Shown here one piece after another: positions 1 through 10,338 of a DNA stretch of 64,000 nt. The DNA is taken from assembly GCA_035515235.1 (NCBI GenBank), contig DATJBS010000024.1, positions 8,735-72,734 on the forward strand. The letters are read 5' to 3'. The notes under the pieces are model-generated. The model saw nothing but the letters and a program-made list of their open reading frames with translations, had not been told where the DNA came from and made no database searches. This DNA is from JAMLHH01 sp035515235 (GTDB taxonomy: Bacteria > Bacteroidota > Bacteroidia > Chitinophagales > JADIYW01). The stretch's first letter is position 1. Every line of letters starts with the position of its first letter. The translations under genes were made by a program, and so were the position numbers.

Positions 1-1
1 C

Positions 2-292
2 GAAGGGGAAATTGAAAATGACCGTGAACCTGATTTCAGAAGAATGGAGCGTATACGGTTCCCAAAATATGTTATTGATTGTTGCCCTCATTCAAAATTA
101 CTTGTTTGGGAAAAAACTATTGGAAGAGACCAACGCATACACATCTTGAATGAAGAAGAACAATATTTAGTAGTCCTTACAAGGCGTAAAACTTACCTAA
201 TGCTATGTACGGCATTTTACATAGAGCATAGACACACGGTAAACAAAAAATTGAAAGAATATGAAGGGTATAAAAAAACCAAAACCGCTTAG
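2..292 (+). CDS. C-terminal part of a hypothetical protein (gene starts before the window)
   Basis: The frame is open from base 2 and ends in TAG at 290-292, so only the last ~96 residues are visible. The visible part has HSKLLVWEK, then a beta-rich stretch around EEQYLVVLTRRKTYLML, then TAFYIEHRHTVNKKLKEY near the end. This kind of tail is familiar from phage- and plasmid-encoded proteins that may have an RNase-like fold, but I cannot name the family with certainty. It reads in the same direction as the following restriction genes, 230 bases away. An in-frame ATG at 44 exists but is probably internal. Confidence 0.5.
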   Translation, partial: EGEIENDREPDFRRMERIRFPKYVIDCCPHSKLLVWEKTIGRDQRIHILNEEEQYLVVLTRRKTYLMLCTAFYIEHRHTVNKKLKEYEGYKKTKTA

Positions 293-453
293 GGTTGCTA
301 AACGGCTTCTAAACTCCTTTAACACTTACAGTCCTAAGACTTGGTTACTGAGCTGTCGCAAAGGTACAATTATTTTTGATATGTAGGGAATATTGGCTGG
401 CTAAAAAAAACAAAAACATAATAGAAAACGAAATAGAAAATCATAAACCCTTG

Positions 454-478
454 CAAAACAGACTGAAAACCTGTTTTG
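454..478. promoter_or_regulatory. 8-bp inverted repeat upstream of mod
   Basis: Arms CAAAACAG (454-461) and CTGTTTTG (471-478) are perfect complements around a 9-base loop, 45 bases before the mod start. There is no T-run behind it, so a regulator site or 5' leader hairpin is more likely than a terminator. The rest of the 230-base gap holds a TACCTTTG word (minus strand, 361-368) that matches the Bacteroidota -7 consensus but has no gene in front of it. Confidence 0.3.
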
Positions 479-522
479 TGTAGCGTTTAGAAATTTTAAG
501 ACATAAATAGAAATTGATACAA

Positions 523-2304
523 ATGAGCAATAAAAAACAACTCCAAAAACTCGAACTCACTTGGATTGGCAAAGGCGAAGAACCCAAGCTCGAACCTCGT
601 ATTCTTATAGAAAACCCAGAGTACAGCTATGGCGACCCCAATAGCCCCAATATGCTTATACACGGAGACAACCTCCTTGCCCTTAAAGCCCTCGAACAAG
701 ACTATGCTGGCAAAGTAAAGTGCATTTACATTGACCCACCTTATAATACGGGTGCTGCGTTTGAGCATTATGATGATAACATTGAACATTCTATTTGGCT
801 TGATTTAATGAAACGTAGATTAATGCTATTGAAGTCTTTACTTTCAAATGACGGCTTTATTTGTGTTCATATTGATGATAGTGAGGGTCACTATTTAAAG
901 GTTTTAATGGATGAAGTTTTTGGCAGAAGCAATTACCTGGCAACTTTTTATGTTCGGGTAAGATATGCTGATAAAACGCTTAAACAAGATATGGCATTTC
1001 ATAAAGAAATTGAGCAAGTTCATATATATCGAAAAGCATATGGTGCAAAGCCAAATTTGAATGAATCAGAATCTAACTTTGATAAATTCATTTATTATTT
1101 TGAAGAAAAATCTGAAGGTAGAGAAATTGAATTAGGCGGTAAAAAAGTAGTAATATTTGAGAAAGGTCAATATAAAATCAAAAAAGGTGAAGGTTCAGAA
1201 AATGGAAGAAAGGAGATTTGGGCTACAGGAACTATTTTAGACGGCAATTCATCTGGTAGATTTTTTCGTGATTATTTAACAGGTAGATATGAAACTGATG
1301 GTCTTGGAGTAGTTTATAAAGTTTACGGTATTGGTGATGATAAATTTGATTTTAGATACTTTACAGGACCACAAAGAGAAGGTGCAACAAAGGGTAAATA
1401 CTTTCAAGGGGTTCCTAATTCCCAATTAGAAAATCAAGACGAAACTAAAAAAAGCCCCATTAGTAATTTTTATGATTTAGCGGGTAGTTTCGGTAATTGT
1501 CGTCACGAAGGAGGTGTTGATTTCAGAAGTGGTAAAAAACCTGAAAAACTACTTCAAATTATTTTAAATCATTTTAGTAACGAAGGTGATTTAGTACTTG
1601 ACAGTTTCTTAGGGAGTGGTTCGACAGCAGCTACTGCTTTTAAAATGAGAAGAAGATGGATAGGTATCGAATTAGGTGAGCAAGCTTATTCTCATTGTTT
1701 ACCACGACTAAAATCTATTCAAAAAGGCACTGATTTGACTGGAGTTACAACAGAAACCGATTGGAAAGGTGGTGGCGGTTTTAAGTTTTACACTTTAGCT
1801 CCAAGCCTATTAAAGAAAGACAAGTTTGGTAACGAAATCATCAACCCAAGCTACAATGCCGATATGCTGGCAGCAGCAATGGCAAAGCAAGAGGGTTTTA
1901 AATACCAACCTCACGAAAGCAGCTATTGGAAACAAGGGCAAAGTGCAGAGCAAGATTTTATTTTTACCACTACACAGTTTCTTACTGTAGAAGCCTTAGA
2001 CAGCATCAAAGACGAAATGCAACCGGGCGAAACATTGCTCATTTGTTGTAAGTCTTTCCAAAAAGAATGCAAAGGCAAGTTTAGCAACATCACCATCAAA
2101 AAAATTCCTTTGATGCTATTGGGCAGATGCGAATATGGTAAGGAAGATTATAGCTTGAATATTATTAATATGCCAGTGTCAGAACAGGATTCAGAGGATT
2201 TTCAAGATGGACAAGATTTTGAAGGCGACAAAGTAAGTGTTCAAGAATTAGCAGATAAGAATGTAATGAGCAAAAAAACTAATAACCCTTCATTATTCGA
2301 TTAA
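523..2304 (+). CDS. mod: Type III restriction-modification system, modification subunit (adenine-N6 DNA methyltransferase)
   Basis: Transfers a methyl group from S-adenosylmethionine to an adenine in an asymmetric recognition site and supplies sequence specificity to the Mod-Res complex. The catalytic motif DPPY is at residues 71-74 and the SAM-binding motif DSFLGSG at 360-366. The order DPPY first, FxGxG later marks the beta class used by type III Mod proteins. The region between them (about 130-330) would be the target-recognition domain. The start is ATG at 523; a TTG nine bases earlier is in frame but less likely. The protein is 593 residues, within the usual Mod range. It is followed after 2 bases by a GxxExxY gene and then res, so the three are surely one transcript. 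No simple repeat that would suggest phase variation is visible in the gene. Confidence 0.93.
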   Translation: MSNKKQLQKLELTWIGKGEEPKLEPRILIENPEYSYGDPNSPNMLIHGDNLLALKALEQDYAGKVKCIYIDPPYNTGAAFEHYDDNIEHSIWLDLMKRRLMLLKSLLSNDGFICVHIDDSEGHYLKVLMDEVFGRSNYLATFYVRVRYADKTLKQDMAFHKEIEQVHIYRKAYGAKPNLNESESNFDKFIYYFEEKSEGREIELGGKKVVIFEKGQYKIKKGEGSENGRKEIWATGTILDGNSSGRFFRDYLTGRYETDGLGVVYKVYGIGDDKFDFRYFTGPQREGATKGKYFQGVPNSQLENQDETKKSPISNFYDLAGSFGNCRHEGGVDFRSGKKPEKLLQIILNHFSNEGDLVLDSFLGSGSTAATAFKMRRRWIGIELGEQAYSHCLPRLKSIQKGTDLTGVTTETDWKGGGGFKFYTLAPSLLKKDKFGNEIINPSYNADMLAAAMAKQEGFKYQPHESSYWKQGQSAEQDFIFTTTQFLTVEALDSIKDEMQPGETLLICCKSFQKECKGKFSNITIKKIPLMLLGRCEYGKEDYSLNIINMPVSEQDSEDFQDGQDFEGDKVSVQELADKNVMSKKTNNPSLFD

Positions 2305-2306
2305 TT

Positions 2307-2723
2307 ATGGACATTAATGATTTAACGCATAAAATAATTGGAGCATCAATGCAAGTGCATCGAGTGTTGGGAAATGGTTTTCAAGAAGTCATTTATCAAA
2401 GAGCCTTAGCAGTTGAGTTTAATCATATTGGCATCAACTACGAAAGAGAAAAAGAAATGAATATATTTTATAGAGACGAACAAGTCGGTACTCGAAGAGT
2501 AGATTTTTTTGTCGAAGAAGCCGTAATGGTAGAACTTAAAGCCGTTTCAGAATTAGAAGAAGCTCACAAAGCCCAAGCCATTAATTACTTAGAAGCCTAT
2601 GGCATTGCCAACGGCTTACTTATCAATTTTGGCAAAACAAGTTTAGAGTTCAAAAGGGTTTACAATAAGAAGTTAGTAAATCCTGCCAATCCCATTAATC
2701 ATAAAAATCCTGTTCAAGACTAA
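2307..2723 (+). CDS. GxxExxY family protein inserted between mod and res
   Basis: A 138-residue protein with the signature GFQEVIY (residues 24-30, G-x-x-E-x-x-Y). Further on, D66 and E76-x-K78 form a D...ExK pattern compatible with a PD-(D/E)xK nuclease-like fold. GxxExxY proteins are widespread in Bacteroidota but have no settled function. It starts 2 bases after mod and ends 1 base before res, so expression must be coupled to both. That position suggests a role in the restriction complex or use of the locus as a carrier; this is inference. The C-terminal ~15 residues (Pro/Asn-rich) look unstructured. Confidence 0.85.
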   Translation: MDINDLTHKIIGASMQVHRVLGNGFQEVIYQRALAVEFNHIGINYEREKEMNIFYRDEQVGTRRVDFFVEEAVMVELKAVSELEEAHKAQAINYLEAYGIANGLLINFGKTSLEFKRVYNKKLVNPANPINHKNPVQD

Positions 2724-2724
2724 T

Positions 2725-5397
2725 ATGAATACAACAGCCAATAACATAAAACAACGCTTATCACTTCGTGAACCGCTTCAAGATTCACTCGATATTGTGG
2801 CTCAACTTTGTCAAGAATTAGAGCTAAAAAAAGAAGTAGATTTATTAGCAGAATTAGAAAAAGTAAAAGCTCATTTTCCTACCTGTACCGATTTTGAAAG
2901 AGATTTTGTATCCATTGCTTTTTCTATTGCCACAGGTGTAGGCAAAACCCGTTTAATGGGGGCTATTGTAGCTTATTTATACTTGCAAAAAGGCGTAAAA
3001 AACTTTTTCATTTTAGCACCTAACTTGACTATTTACGATAAACTCATAGAAGATTTTGGCAATCCTGCTTATCACAAATATGTGTTTAATGGCATATCAG
3101 AATTTGTACACAACAGACCTGTAGTAATTACAGGCGATAATTATGCACAGCAAGGAGTATTATTTTCAGATTCAGAAATCCGTATTAATATTTTCAATAT
3201 TGCCAAGTTCAATTCGGATAACAGAGGAACAAAGCAAGGTGGGGTTTCTTTAGCTCCGAAAATCAAAAGACTATCCGAGTATTTAGGGCAATCATATTGG
3301 GAATATTTGTCAGGTTTAGAAGATTTAGTTATTCTAATGGACGAAGCACACCGATACCACGCAGATGCTTCTAAAAATGCCATCAATGAACTAAAGCCCA
3401 TTTTAGGCATAGAAATGACCGCAACTCCATTTGATGAAAAAGGCAAGCAATTCAAAAACATAGTTTTTGAATATTCCTTAGCCCAAGCCTTGTCAGATGG
3501 TAAGTACGTAAAGAACCCGGCTATTGCCACTCGTAAGAATTTTCAAAAAGGCTCTTTAAGTGATCGAGAAGTAGAAATCATCAAATTAGAAGATGCCATA
3601 AGCATACACCAAGACACCAAAAACGAATTGGAAATCTATTCCAAAAACAACGAAGTGAAATTGGTAAAACCTTTCATTTTAGTAGTTTGTAAAGACATTG
3701 CCCACGCCAAAGAAATATACGAACTCATCAATACAGATGGGTTTTATGATGGGCAATACAAAGGCAAAGTCTTACAAATAGATTCATCAACCAAAAAAGA
3801 AGAGGATATTGAGCAACAGTTTATTTCTTTAGAAAGTACAGATAATGAAATAGAAATTGTAATCCACGTAAATATGCTCAAAGAGGGTTGGGATGTAACC
3901 AACCTATACACCATTGTGCCACTTCGTGCCGCCAATGCAGGTATTTTAGTAGAACAAACCATTGGTAGAGGGTTAAGACTACCTTATGAGGGCAAAAGAA
4001 CAGGCGTAGATAAAATTGATAAATTAACGGTAGTAGCCCACGAAAACTTCAATGCCGTTATTGAAGCAGCCCAAGACCCTAACTCGGTATTAAACAAAAT
4101 GAGTTTTGTAGAAATAGCCGAAGAAGATTTATCTACCAAAACCGTAGTAGTTACCTCTCAGCCAGTAATGGAGCAAACCTTTGTAAAGGAGCAGGAAAAA
4201 ATCAATATTATTGTCAACCCACAAGACAAACAAAAGGCACAAAACAACTTAGATGCTAAAAAAGCGATTATCAATGTATTGCCCGATTTTGGCAGTTTAC
4301 CCGAAGTAAGACGTGTTGAAGATTTAAGCAAAGAGGAAGTAAAACGTAAAGTAATACGGCAAGTAGAAAAAAACCTATCCGAAGGTCAGTTGAATGTATT
4401 TGCAGCTCAAATTGTAGCAGAAGCCAAAGAGGTGTATGACACAATGGTAACAGAATACAAAAAGAATATCATTGAAATACCACGTATGGACTTGGTGCAA
4501 GGCGAAACAAGAGCCGAGTTCAAAGACTTTGATTTAGATATTACAGGGTTCAATTTTCAAGCCTTAGAGCAAGAAATTATCCGAATGGGTTTAAAAGATA
4601 GGCAAGTAGAAACACTCAAAGCAAAATCAAGTGGTTCGTATGGCAATCCTATCAAACTAATCATTGCAGAATTAATTGATTACCCAGAAATTGATTATGA
4701 TGAAAATGCAGACTTGCTTTATCATTTAGCAACCCAAGCCTACGAAGCTATTAAAGCCAATATAAGCAACGAAGAAGAATTGCCTTCGGCAATCTTCCAA
4801 TTCAAAGCAGCCATAGCGGAAAAGGTTTATAATCAAATGAAACAGCACTTTCAGTTGCATTCAGCAGATTATGTTGCCCCAAGAGTATTTCCATTTATAC
4901 GCATAGAGCAATGGAGTTTTTCTTCATTGGTAAATGCAGGCTACAAAGACTATCGAGATATAGTAAGCCCTACCAATATGATTCCTAAATACGTATTCAG
5001 AGGTTTTGAAAAAGCTTGTCATTTTGAATACAAGTTTGACAGTAAAGCCGAACAAGATTTAGCCTTTGTATTAGAAAATGATGCAACAGTAATCAAGTGG
5101 TTAAGACCAGCACCTAATCAGTTCCGTATTTATTGGGATAACAACTCAAAAAGGTATGAACCCGACTTTATTGTAGAAACAGCAGGCACCATTTATATGC
5201 TTGAAGTCAAGCGTTCAGATCAAACCGAAGAAGAAACCGTATTAGCCAAAAAAGTAGCAGCAGAACGCTTCTGTAAATACGCTTCTGAATACACAGCAGA
5301 AAATCAAGGTAAAAAGTGGATGTATTTAATATTACCGCATAACGAAGTAAGCAGAACGGTAAATATGAATTATTTAGCAACGAAGTTTAAAGGGTAA
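2725..5397 (+). CDS. res: Type III restriction-modification system, restriction subunit (SF2 helicase-endonuclease)
   Basis: ATP-dependent endonuclease subunit that cuts DNA lacking Mod methylation after translocation or sliding between two sites. Helicase motifs are in order: Walker A ATGVGKT (69-75), DEAH (206-209), TATPF (about 231-235), and motif VI IGRGLR (413-418). The C-terminal nuclease shows PDF with D814 and EVK with E827 and K829, an intact PD-(D/E)xK site. Length 890 residues fits EcoP1I/EcoP15I-type Res proteins. The gene has no visible break, so the system should be active if mod is. It begins 1 base after the GxxExxY stop. Confidence 0.93.
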   Translation: MNTTANNIKQRLSLREPLQDSLDIVAQLCQELELKKEVDLLAELEKVKAHFPTCTDFERDFVSIAFSIATGVGKTRLMGAIVAYLYLQKGVKNFFILAPNLTIYDKLIEDFGNPAYHKYVFNGISEFVHNRPVVITGDNYAQQGVLFSDSEIRINIFNIAKFNSDNRGTKQGGVSLAPKIKRLSEYLGQSYWEYLSGLEDLVILMDEAHRYHADASKNAINELKPILGIEMTATPFDEKGKQFKNIVFEYSLAQALSDGKYVKNPAIATRKNFQKGSLSDREVEIIKLEDAISIHQDTKNELEIYSKNNEVKLVKPFILVVCKDIAHAKEIYELINTDGFYDGQYKGKVLQIDSSTKKEEDIEQQFISLESTDNEIEIVIHVNMLKEGWDVTNLYTIVPLRAANAGILVEQTIGRGLRLPYEGKRTGVDKIDKLTVVAHENFNAVIEAAQDPNSVLNKMSFVEIAEEDLSTKTVVVTSQPVMEQTFVKEQEKINIIVNPQDKQKAQNNLDAKKAIINVLPDFGSLPEVRRVEDLSKEEVKRKVIRQVEKNLSEGQLNVFAAQIVAEAKEVYDTMVTEYKKNIIEIPRMDLVQGETRAEFKDFDLDITGFNFQALEQEIIRMGLKDRQVETLKAKSSGSYGNPIKLIIAELIDYPEIDYDENADLLYHLATQAYEAIKANISNEEELPSAIFQFKAAIAEKVYNQMKQHFQLHSADYVAPRVFPFIRIEQWSFSSLVNAGYKDYRDIVSPTNMIPKYVFRGFEKACHFEYKFDSKAEQDLAFVLENDATVIKWLRPAPNQFRIYWDNNSKRYEPDFIVETAGTIYMLEVKRSDQTEEETVLAKKVAAERFCKYASEYTAENQGKKWMYLILPHNEVSRTVNMNYLATKFKG

Positions 5398-5400
5398 AGT

Positions 5401-5469
5401 ATGATAGAATTTAAAGGCTCAAAATGGTACAAATGCGACCTGCATTCAAGAAACCAATTCAGTTATTAA
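5401..5469 (+). pseudogene. 5' stump of a PHP-domain (TrlF-like) gene
   Basis: ATG three bases after the res stop opens a 22-residue reading frame with the words FKGSKWYKCDLH, then an unrelated tail and TAA. The start matches the conserved N-terminus of PHP-domain ATPases of the TrlF type, where DLHxHT follows; here the frame leaves the motif right after DLH. I read it as what remains after an internal deletion that joined res to the next module. The stump could still be translated as a coupling peptide. Recognition rests on a short stretch. Confidence 0.55.
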
Positions 5470-5487
5470 GTAGAAAGTAATACGACT

Positions 5488-8400
5488 ATGTCAATTTGGT
5501 ATAATAAAAAAGAAGAAGAAATCATTCAGAGATTAAAAAACACTTTAGAATCCCAAAGTCTACAATTCATTGGGAAATTTACAAGTGTTGAAGACAAAGA
5601 TTTTGGCTTTTTTAAAGATGTTCGATCAGTATCAGGAGTCAGAAAATATTACCCAACTAATGAAGGTGAGCCAGATGATTTCAACAATAGACCATTAGAA
5701 GTTTGGTCTAAAAAAACTATTTTATTTAACAGTGGCAAAAAGAAAATAATTCTTGAAGAAGGAAAATGGTATAAATTTTATGCAGTCCCAACTCAAAGCC
5801 AACTCAGGTTAAAAAATAAAAATCCTTTTTTGTTACAAACTGATTTGTCCAGAGCGGTTGATATAAGTTTATTTAGGGGAAATGAATTGATTGAAAATAT
5901 TCAACAAGATTCAATTAATACACCAGAATCTGTTAAAGGGAAACTAACTCGTTCAATTGAAGCAATTTCAAATGAAATCAATACACAACCAGCAACTTTC
6001 ATTTTTGAGTTAATTCAAAATGCAGATGACTATCCCAATGATGAGAAATATGTAAAAATGTCGTTTGATATTAAGAACCCTTATTTGGTTATAAAGCATA
6101 ATGGCAGCCAATTTGACGTAAATAATGCTGTAGCTATATGTGATATTAATGAAGGTGATAAAAGAAATGAAGTTGAGAAAATTGGTTTTAAGGGAATTGG
6201 CTTTAAATCAATTTTTAAGGATTGTAATCTTGCTTATTTGAAATCTGGAGAATATTCATTTCGCTTTGATGAAATAAAATGGCGTAATGAGGGTAGGAAA
6301 CTATTTTGGCAAATTACCCCTATTAATACTGATGAAAAGGATTTCCGTAACATATTACTGCCTTCCAATAATGTCAATTTGATAATAAAACCGAAGGAGC
6401 CAAAGCAGCTAAGTAATTATAAGTTTACTTTATTGGAACATTTTAAGGATGAGAGGATTTTACTTTTTTTGAGAAATGTTAAGGAGATTGATTTCATTTT
6501 AAATGACGATTCATTTAGCATTTCAAATACTGATAATAAATGGAGAATTTTTAAATCAAAAAATATTTTAGTTGAAGAAAGCATTCGTGTGGAATTAAAT
6601 AGAGGAATAGCACTTAATGATAAAAGGATACCTTTAAAATACCAAAGTATTGAAAAAACTGAAATAGGGTTTGGCTTTTTAGTAAATGAAAATAAAGTTC
6701 AAAGTGTTGACGATGCAACAATTTATGCTTATTTACCAACAAAGGTCAATTTAGGCTTCGGATTTTTACTCAATGGGAATTTTATACCTGATGGGTCACG
6801 TACACATTTACACCAAGATCTGACTTGGAATAATTATTTATTTGAGAAGGCAGGAGAACTTTTTCCTAATAAGCTTATTGAATTGATTGAAAGTGACATT
6901 GACACATCAAGCGTCTTAAATCTTATTCCAAATTTTTATAAACTATTAGATGTAAATGACGATGAAAAAATTCAATTTATTAAGGCTTTTAAAGAAGGTT
7001 TTGATAAAAATATTACATCAAAACAGTTTATTCCAACTAAGGCAGGCTCTTTAGAAGCCCTTTCTAATATTTTGATTGATGAAACGGGTTTAGCAGATTT
7101 GTTAAAAGATGAATTTTTTGAATTAACACGTATTTCAGCAAAGTTGATTGATAATGAAGTTGGTGAAGGTATTGAGAAGATAAAAGCACTCATTTCAGAA
7201 TCCAGTCAAGGAGTTGTTTACGGTATTGAAGATTTGAAAGCCAGCTTAAAGACAGCTGTGTTTCAAGATTGGCTAAAAATTCCGTCAAACAACTTTAGGC
7301 TCATTCAGCATTTTCAATCATCAGCAGATCTACAAAGTTTACTTGAAACAGAAGCAATAATTTTATCAGAAAGCAAACAGTTACTAAAATCATCTGCATT
7401 ATTTAGTGATGTTCCAAATGAAGTAACTTTTCTAACCACTGAAAAAATAAACAGTGAGCTTCTAGGCTTATTGACTGAAAGTAAAATCAATCTTTCACTC
7501 ACTGAATTTGAACCAGTTAAATTTTTCAAAAATAATATTGTAGCCAAACAAGTAAATATAAACGCTTCTTTGACTGATGAAACAAATCTTCTCAATTTTT
7601 GGAAATTCATATTTGACAACTGGACTCTATTTGAGCCTGATATTGCAATTAAAGATTCCTTTAAGCATTTTGTAGTTCTCTGCAAACCGAAAACTGAAAA
7701 CGAACTTTCAAAGAAAGTGATTTCATCGGCTTACTTGTCAAGTGAATTTAATTCTACAAATGATATTGAAATTGTAGTGAAAGATATTAGCCCAGATGAG
7801 GTATTTATTTCTGATAAATACATTGATAAGAAAAGAGAAGCAGAAAAATGGAGAAAGATTTTCAAGCAGGCGGGTGCTATTACTGATTTGCAGAAAGTTA
7901 TTGAAGTTCTATTACCCAAACTACCAATTATAGAACCGGCCAAGCATTTTGAAATTGCAAAGCAGATTTTCAAGTTTTGGAAAGACCCTGCAAACAAGTT
8001 GACTGATGCCCAAATTGCGTTAATAAAAACCAATCTCAATATCAAATGCGTTGATAAAAAATTCCGAAAATCAACCGACTGTATTATCTCTGACCATTAC
8101 AATAATAATCAACTCATTGCTTCGTGGCTTCCAAACATAGAACTTGCAAATCAAGTTGCACAAGAGTATGCACCCAGAACAAACCAGGTTGCAGAATGGA
8201 AAAATTTCTTTGCCTTGATTGGATGTGTTGAGTTGACAGACAAGCAAAATGTATTTGATGCTAAAATAGCTTTTATAGTTGATGCACAGGATAAATTACT
8301 ATTAAACCATTTTCAAATTTTAAAAGATATTTCAGATTTGCATAAAGCAAAAAAAGAAAATGGATTAGAATTTGATTTTAAGACTTATTTGTCGCAAATC

Positions 8401-10338
8401 AAATTACAAACAAGTAATGGAGAATGGCACTTAGCATACAATATTCATTTCTCAAACTTTTACAACCCAAAGTTGCGTTTGCAGAACGATCAATCAATCA
8501 ATTCAATACTATTTTTTTTAAACGATAGCTATCAACCCACCCTAATAGATAAAAATTTTCTCACTGCTATAGGTGTTAACGATAGTTTCAAGTTCTATTT
8601 ATCCAATTGTAAAAGAAGTGAGATACCAAACGATTATAGGCAAAGATTTGACAGCATAGCCCCGTACATAGTGCAAAATGCAAGTCTTTATAAAAGTCAA
8701 CATAGATTGCTAAATCATATTGACCTTAATTACAAATATCTTTTAGTCGAATACAAATACTCAGAAATATTTTGGACGGAAGTAAAGAAACCAAACTCAA
8801 AGCATATAAAATTCCTATTTCAAGAAAGCACCTATAATTGTGGATACAACGGAAGCTTCAATGTTCAATTGGAGAATTTTGTTGTGAATTTTATTAAACA
8901 GAATGCAACACTTCCAAACAAAGACAATAATCTTAAAAAGCCAACTGAGTTGTTTTCATATTTATTATCTGATTACATCACCGACAAGAATGACTTATTT
9001 AAATATGATTTAAGTGGAATTTATTTTGACAACGACCAATCAAAATCATTGGAAGACATTTTAGGAGTTCAAAGATTACTGTCCCAAAAACATTGCATTG
9101 AATTATTAAGTAGAACTGAGTACAGAGTTGCACCAGAACAAATCCCAGCACTTCAAATTGTAGAGATACTTTCAGATTACACTCCTGATAATTATGAAAA
9201 GGAGATACTGTTTTTGCCAAATAAGAACCTTGAATGGAAATCAATAAATGAATTGTTCATTTCAAACGATGAGCAGTTTCAACTTGACCCACGCCAAAGT
9301 CTGCACGAAGATTTCTATTCTATTGCGTTAAGTTTTGGGGTTCAGGAATTGTCAGAAGATAATCTGGTTTTGATAACAAAACCTAAAACGCCACTGATTA
9401 CAGATGAAATAGAATCATTTTTTAGAAATAAAGCAAAATTTATCGCATTCAAAATTGACCATTTAAATTACGAAGAAGTTGAAGCGATGATAATTGAAAA
9501 GATTAATCAAATAGAGTTTTACGAGATTACATCAATTTCAAAGGTATTTCCAGAAGTTAAGCCAATTTACAAAACTGAAATTGCTTTTCATTTTGAGGAA
9601 GATGAGGATAAAATCTTTTATAAAGGCAACTGGAAAACAAATTCAGAGCTTAAATTATACTTACATAAGCACATTCTTGAAGAAAAAATTCCTGAAGCTT
9701 GGTTTGAGAATGTTATTAATAGGTGGGATGAGAAAGAATTGAGTGAATTATTGATAGGTGAATATGGTAGTACACCCTTTGATAACGAAGAGGAAATTAT
9801 TGATAATGAAAAAATATTTTGGGACGAATATTCAGAAGATGAAGCCACTTATATTAAGTCAATTGTAAATATTAACTACAATCAAGAAGGTCAATTAGAT
9901 GCTAATACAACTGCCAAGATTAAAACACTAATGCTTATAAAAGGCGATTTCGGTAATTCACCAATCTCAGACGAAGGTCGCTACTTAAAAGCGGGAAATA
10001 ATGAAATTCTTGTTCGTTCTGCACAAAAGGGTCTATTGTACCTTGATTTATTTCATTGGGAAAGACTGACCGAAGACAATGTAAAGATTGCTGTTTATAC
10101 CAATACCCAAATTAACATATTTAACTCACAAGCAGATTTATTCCAATTCTATAAACCCCAAAATAAGTTTGGCGTTTTGCGAATGCCAGACGATTACAAT
10201 TTAGATGATTACAATTCTTTAAATAATATTTTTGATAAAGGCAAATGGCATTTTGTATTTATTGTCAATGAAGATGCAACAGCAGCTAAGCAATACAAGG
10301 AGATTATTGATCTTGATGAATATAATAATTACGGATAA
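5488..10338 (+). CDS. Giant sacsin-like GHKL/HSP90-type ATPase, putative defence protein
   Basis: A 1616-residue protein with a GHKL ATP-binding domain of the sacsin N-terminal type at about 150-330. ELIQNADD (174-181) is the N-box with the Mg-binding Asn178, and IGFKGIGFKSIF (232-243) is the glycine-rich lid. ADGSRTH-like text near 430 (PDGSRTHLH) continues the sacsin-type region. Residues 1-140 look like a small beta-barrel/OB-like domain (FIGKFTSV...FGFFKDV). The long middle has no family I recognise, and the last ~130 residues form a mixed alpha/beta domain without a clear nuclease signature. It shares one base with the helicase-PIN gene downstream (TAATG), so the two products probably form a stoichiometric pair. 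By domain and location I infer antiphage function; no named system is assigned. Confidence 0.75.
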   Translation: MSIWYNKKEEEIIQRLKNTLESQSLQFIGKFTSVEDKDFGFFKDVRSVSGVRKYYPTNEGEPDDFNNRPLEVWSKKTILFNSGKKKIILEEGKWYKFYAVPTQSQLRLKNKNPFLLQTDLSRAVDISLFRGNELIENIQQDSINTPESVKGKLTRSIEAISNEINTQPATFIFELIQNADDYPNDEKYVKMSFDIKNPYLVIKHNGSQFDVNNAVAICDINEGDKRNEVEKIGFKGIGFKSIFKDCNLAYLKSGEYSFRFDEIKWRNEGRKLFWQITPINTDEKDFRNILLPSNNVNLIIKPKEPKQLSNYKFTLLEHFKDERILLFLRNVKEIDFILNDDSFSISNTDNKWRIFKSKNILVEESIRVELNRGIALNDKRIPLKYQSIEKTEIGFGFLVNENKVQSVDDATIYAYLPTKVNLGFGFLLNGNFIPDGSRTHLHQDLTWNNYLFEKAGELFPNKLIELIESDIDTSSVLNLIPNFYKLLDVNDDEKIQFIKAFKEGFDKNITSKQFIPTKAGSLEALSNILIDETGLADLLKDEFFELTRISAKLIDNEVGEGIEKIKALISESSQGVVYGIEDLKASLKTAVFQDWLKIPSNNFRLIQHFQSSADLQSLLETEAIILSESKQLLKSSALFSDVPNEVTFLTTEKINSELLGLLTESKINLSLTEFEPVKFFKNNIVAKQVNINASLTDETNLLNFWKFIFDNWTLFEPDIAIKDSFKHFVVLCKPKTENELSKKVISSAYLSSEFNSTNDIEIVVKDISPDEVFISDKYIDKKREAEKWRKIFKQAGAITDLQKVIEVLLPKLPIIEPAKHFEIAKQIFKFWKDPANKLTDAQIALIKTNLNIKCVDKKFRKSTDCIISDHYNNNQLIASWLPNIELANQVAQEYAPRTNQVAEWKNFFALIGCVELTDKQNVFDAKIAFIVDAQDKLLLNHFQILKDISDLHKAKKENGLEFDFKTYLSQIKLQTSNGEWHLAYNIHFSNFYNPKLRLQNDQSINSILFFLNDSYQPTLIDKNFLTAIGVNDSFKFYLSNCKRSEIPNDYRQRFDSIAPYIVQNASLYKSQHRLLNHIDLNYKYLLVEYKYSEIFWTEVKKPNSKHIKFLFQESTYNCGYNGSFNVQLENFVVNFIKQNATLPNKDNNLKKPTELFSYLLSDYITDKNDLFKYDLSGIYFDNDQSKSLEDILGVQRLLSQKHCIELLSRTEYRVAPEQIPALQIVEILSDYTPDNYEKEILFLPNKNLEWKSINELFISNDEQFQLDPRQSLHEDFYSIALSFGVQELSEDNLVLITKPKTPLITDEIESFFRNKAKFIAFKIDHLNYEEVEAMIIEKINQIEFYEITSISKVFPEVKPIYKTEIAFHFEEDEDKIFYKGNWKTNSELKLYLHKHILEEKIPEAWFENVINRWDEKELSELLIGEYGSTPFDNEEEIIDNEKIFWDEYSEDEATYIKSIVNINYNQEGQLDANTTAKIKTLMLIKGDFGNSPISDEGRYLKAGNNEILVRSAQKGLLYLDLFHWERLTEDNVKIAVYTNTQINIFNSQADLFQFYKPQNKFGVLRMPDDYNLDDYNSLNNIFDKGKWHFVFIVNEDATAAKQYKEIIDLDEYNNYG

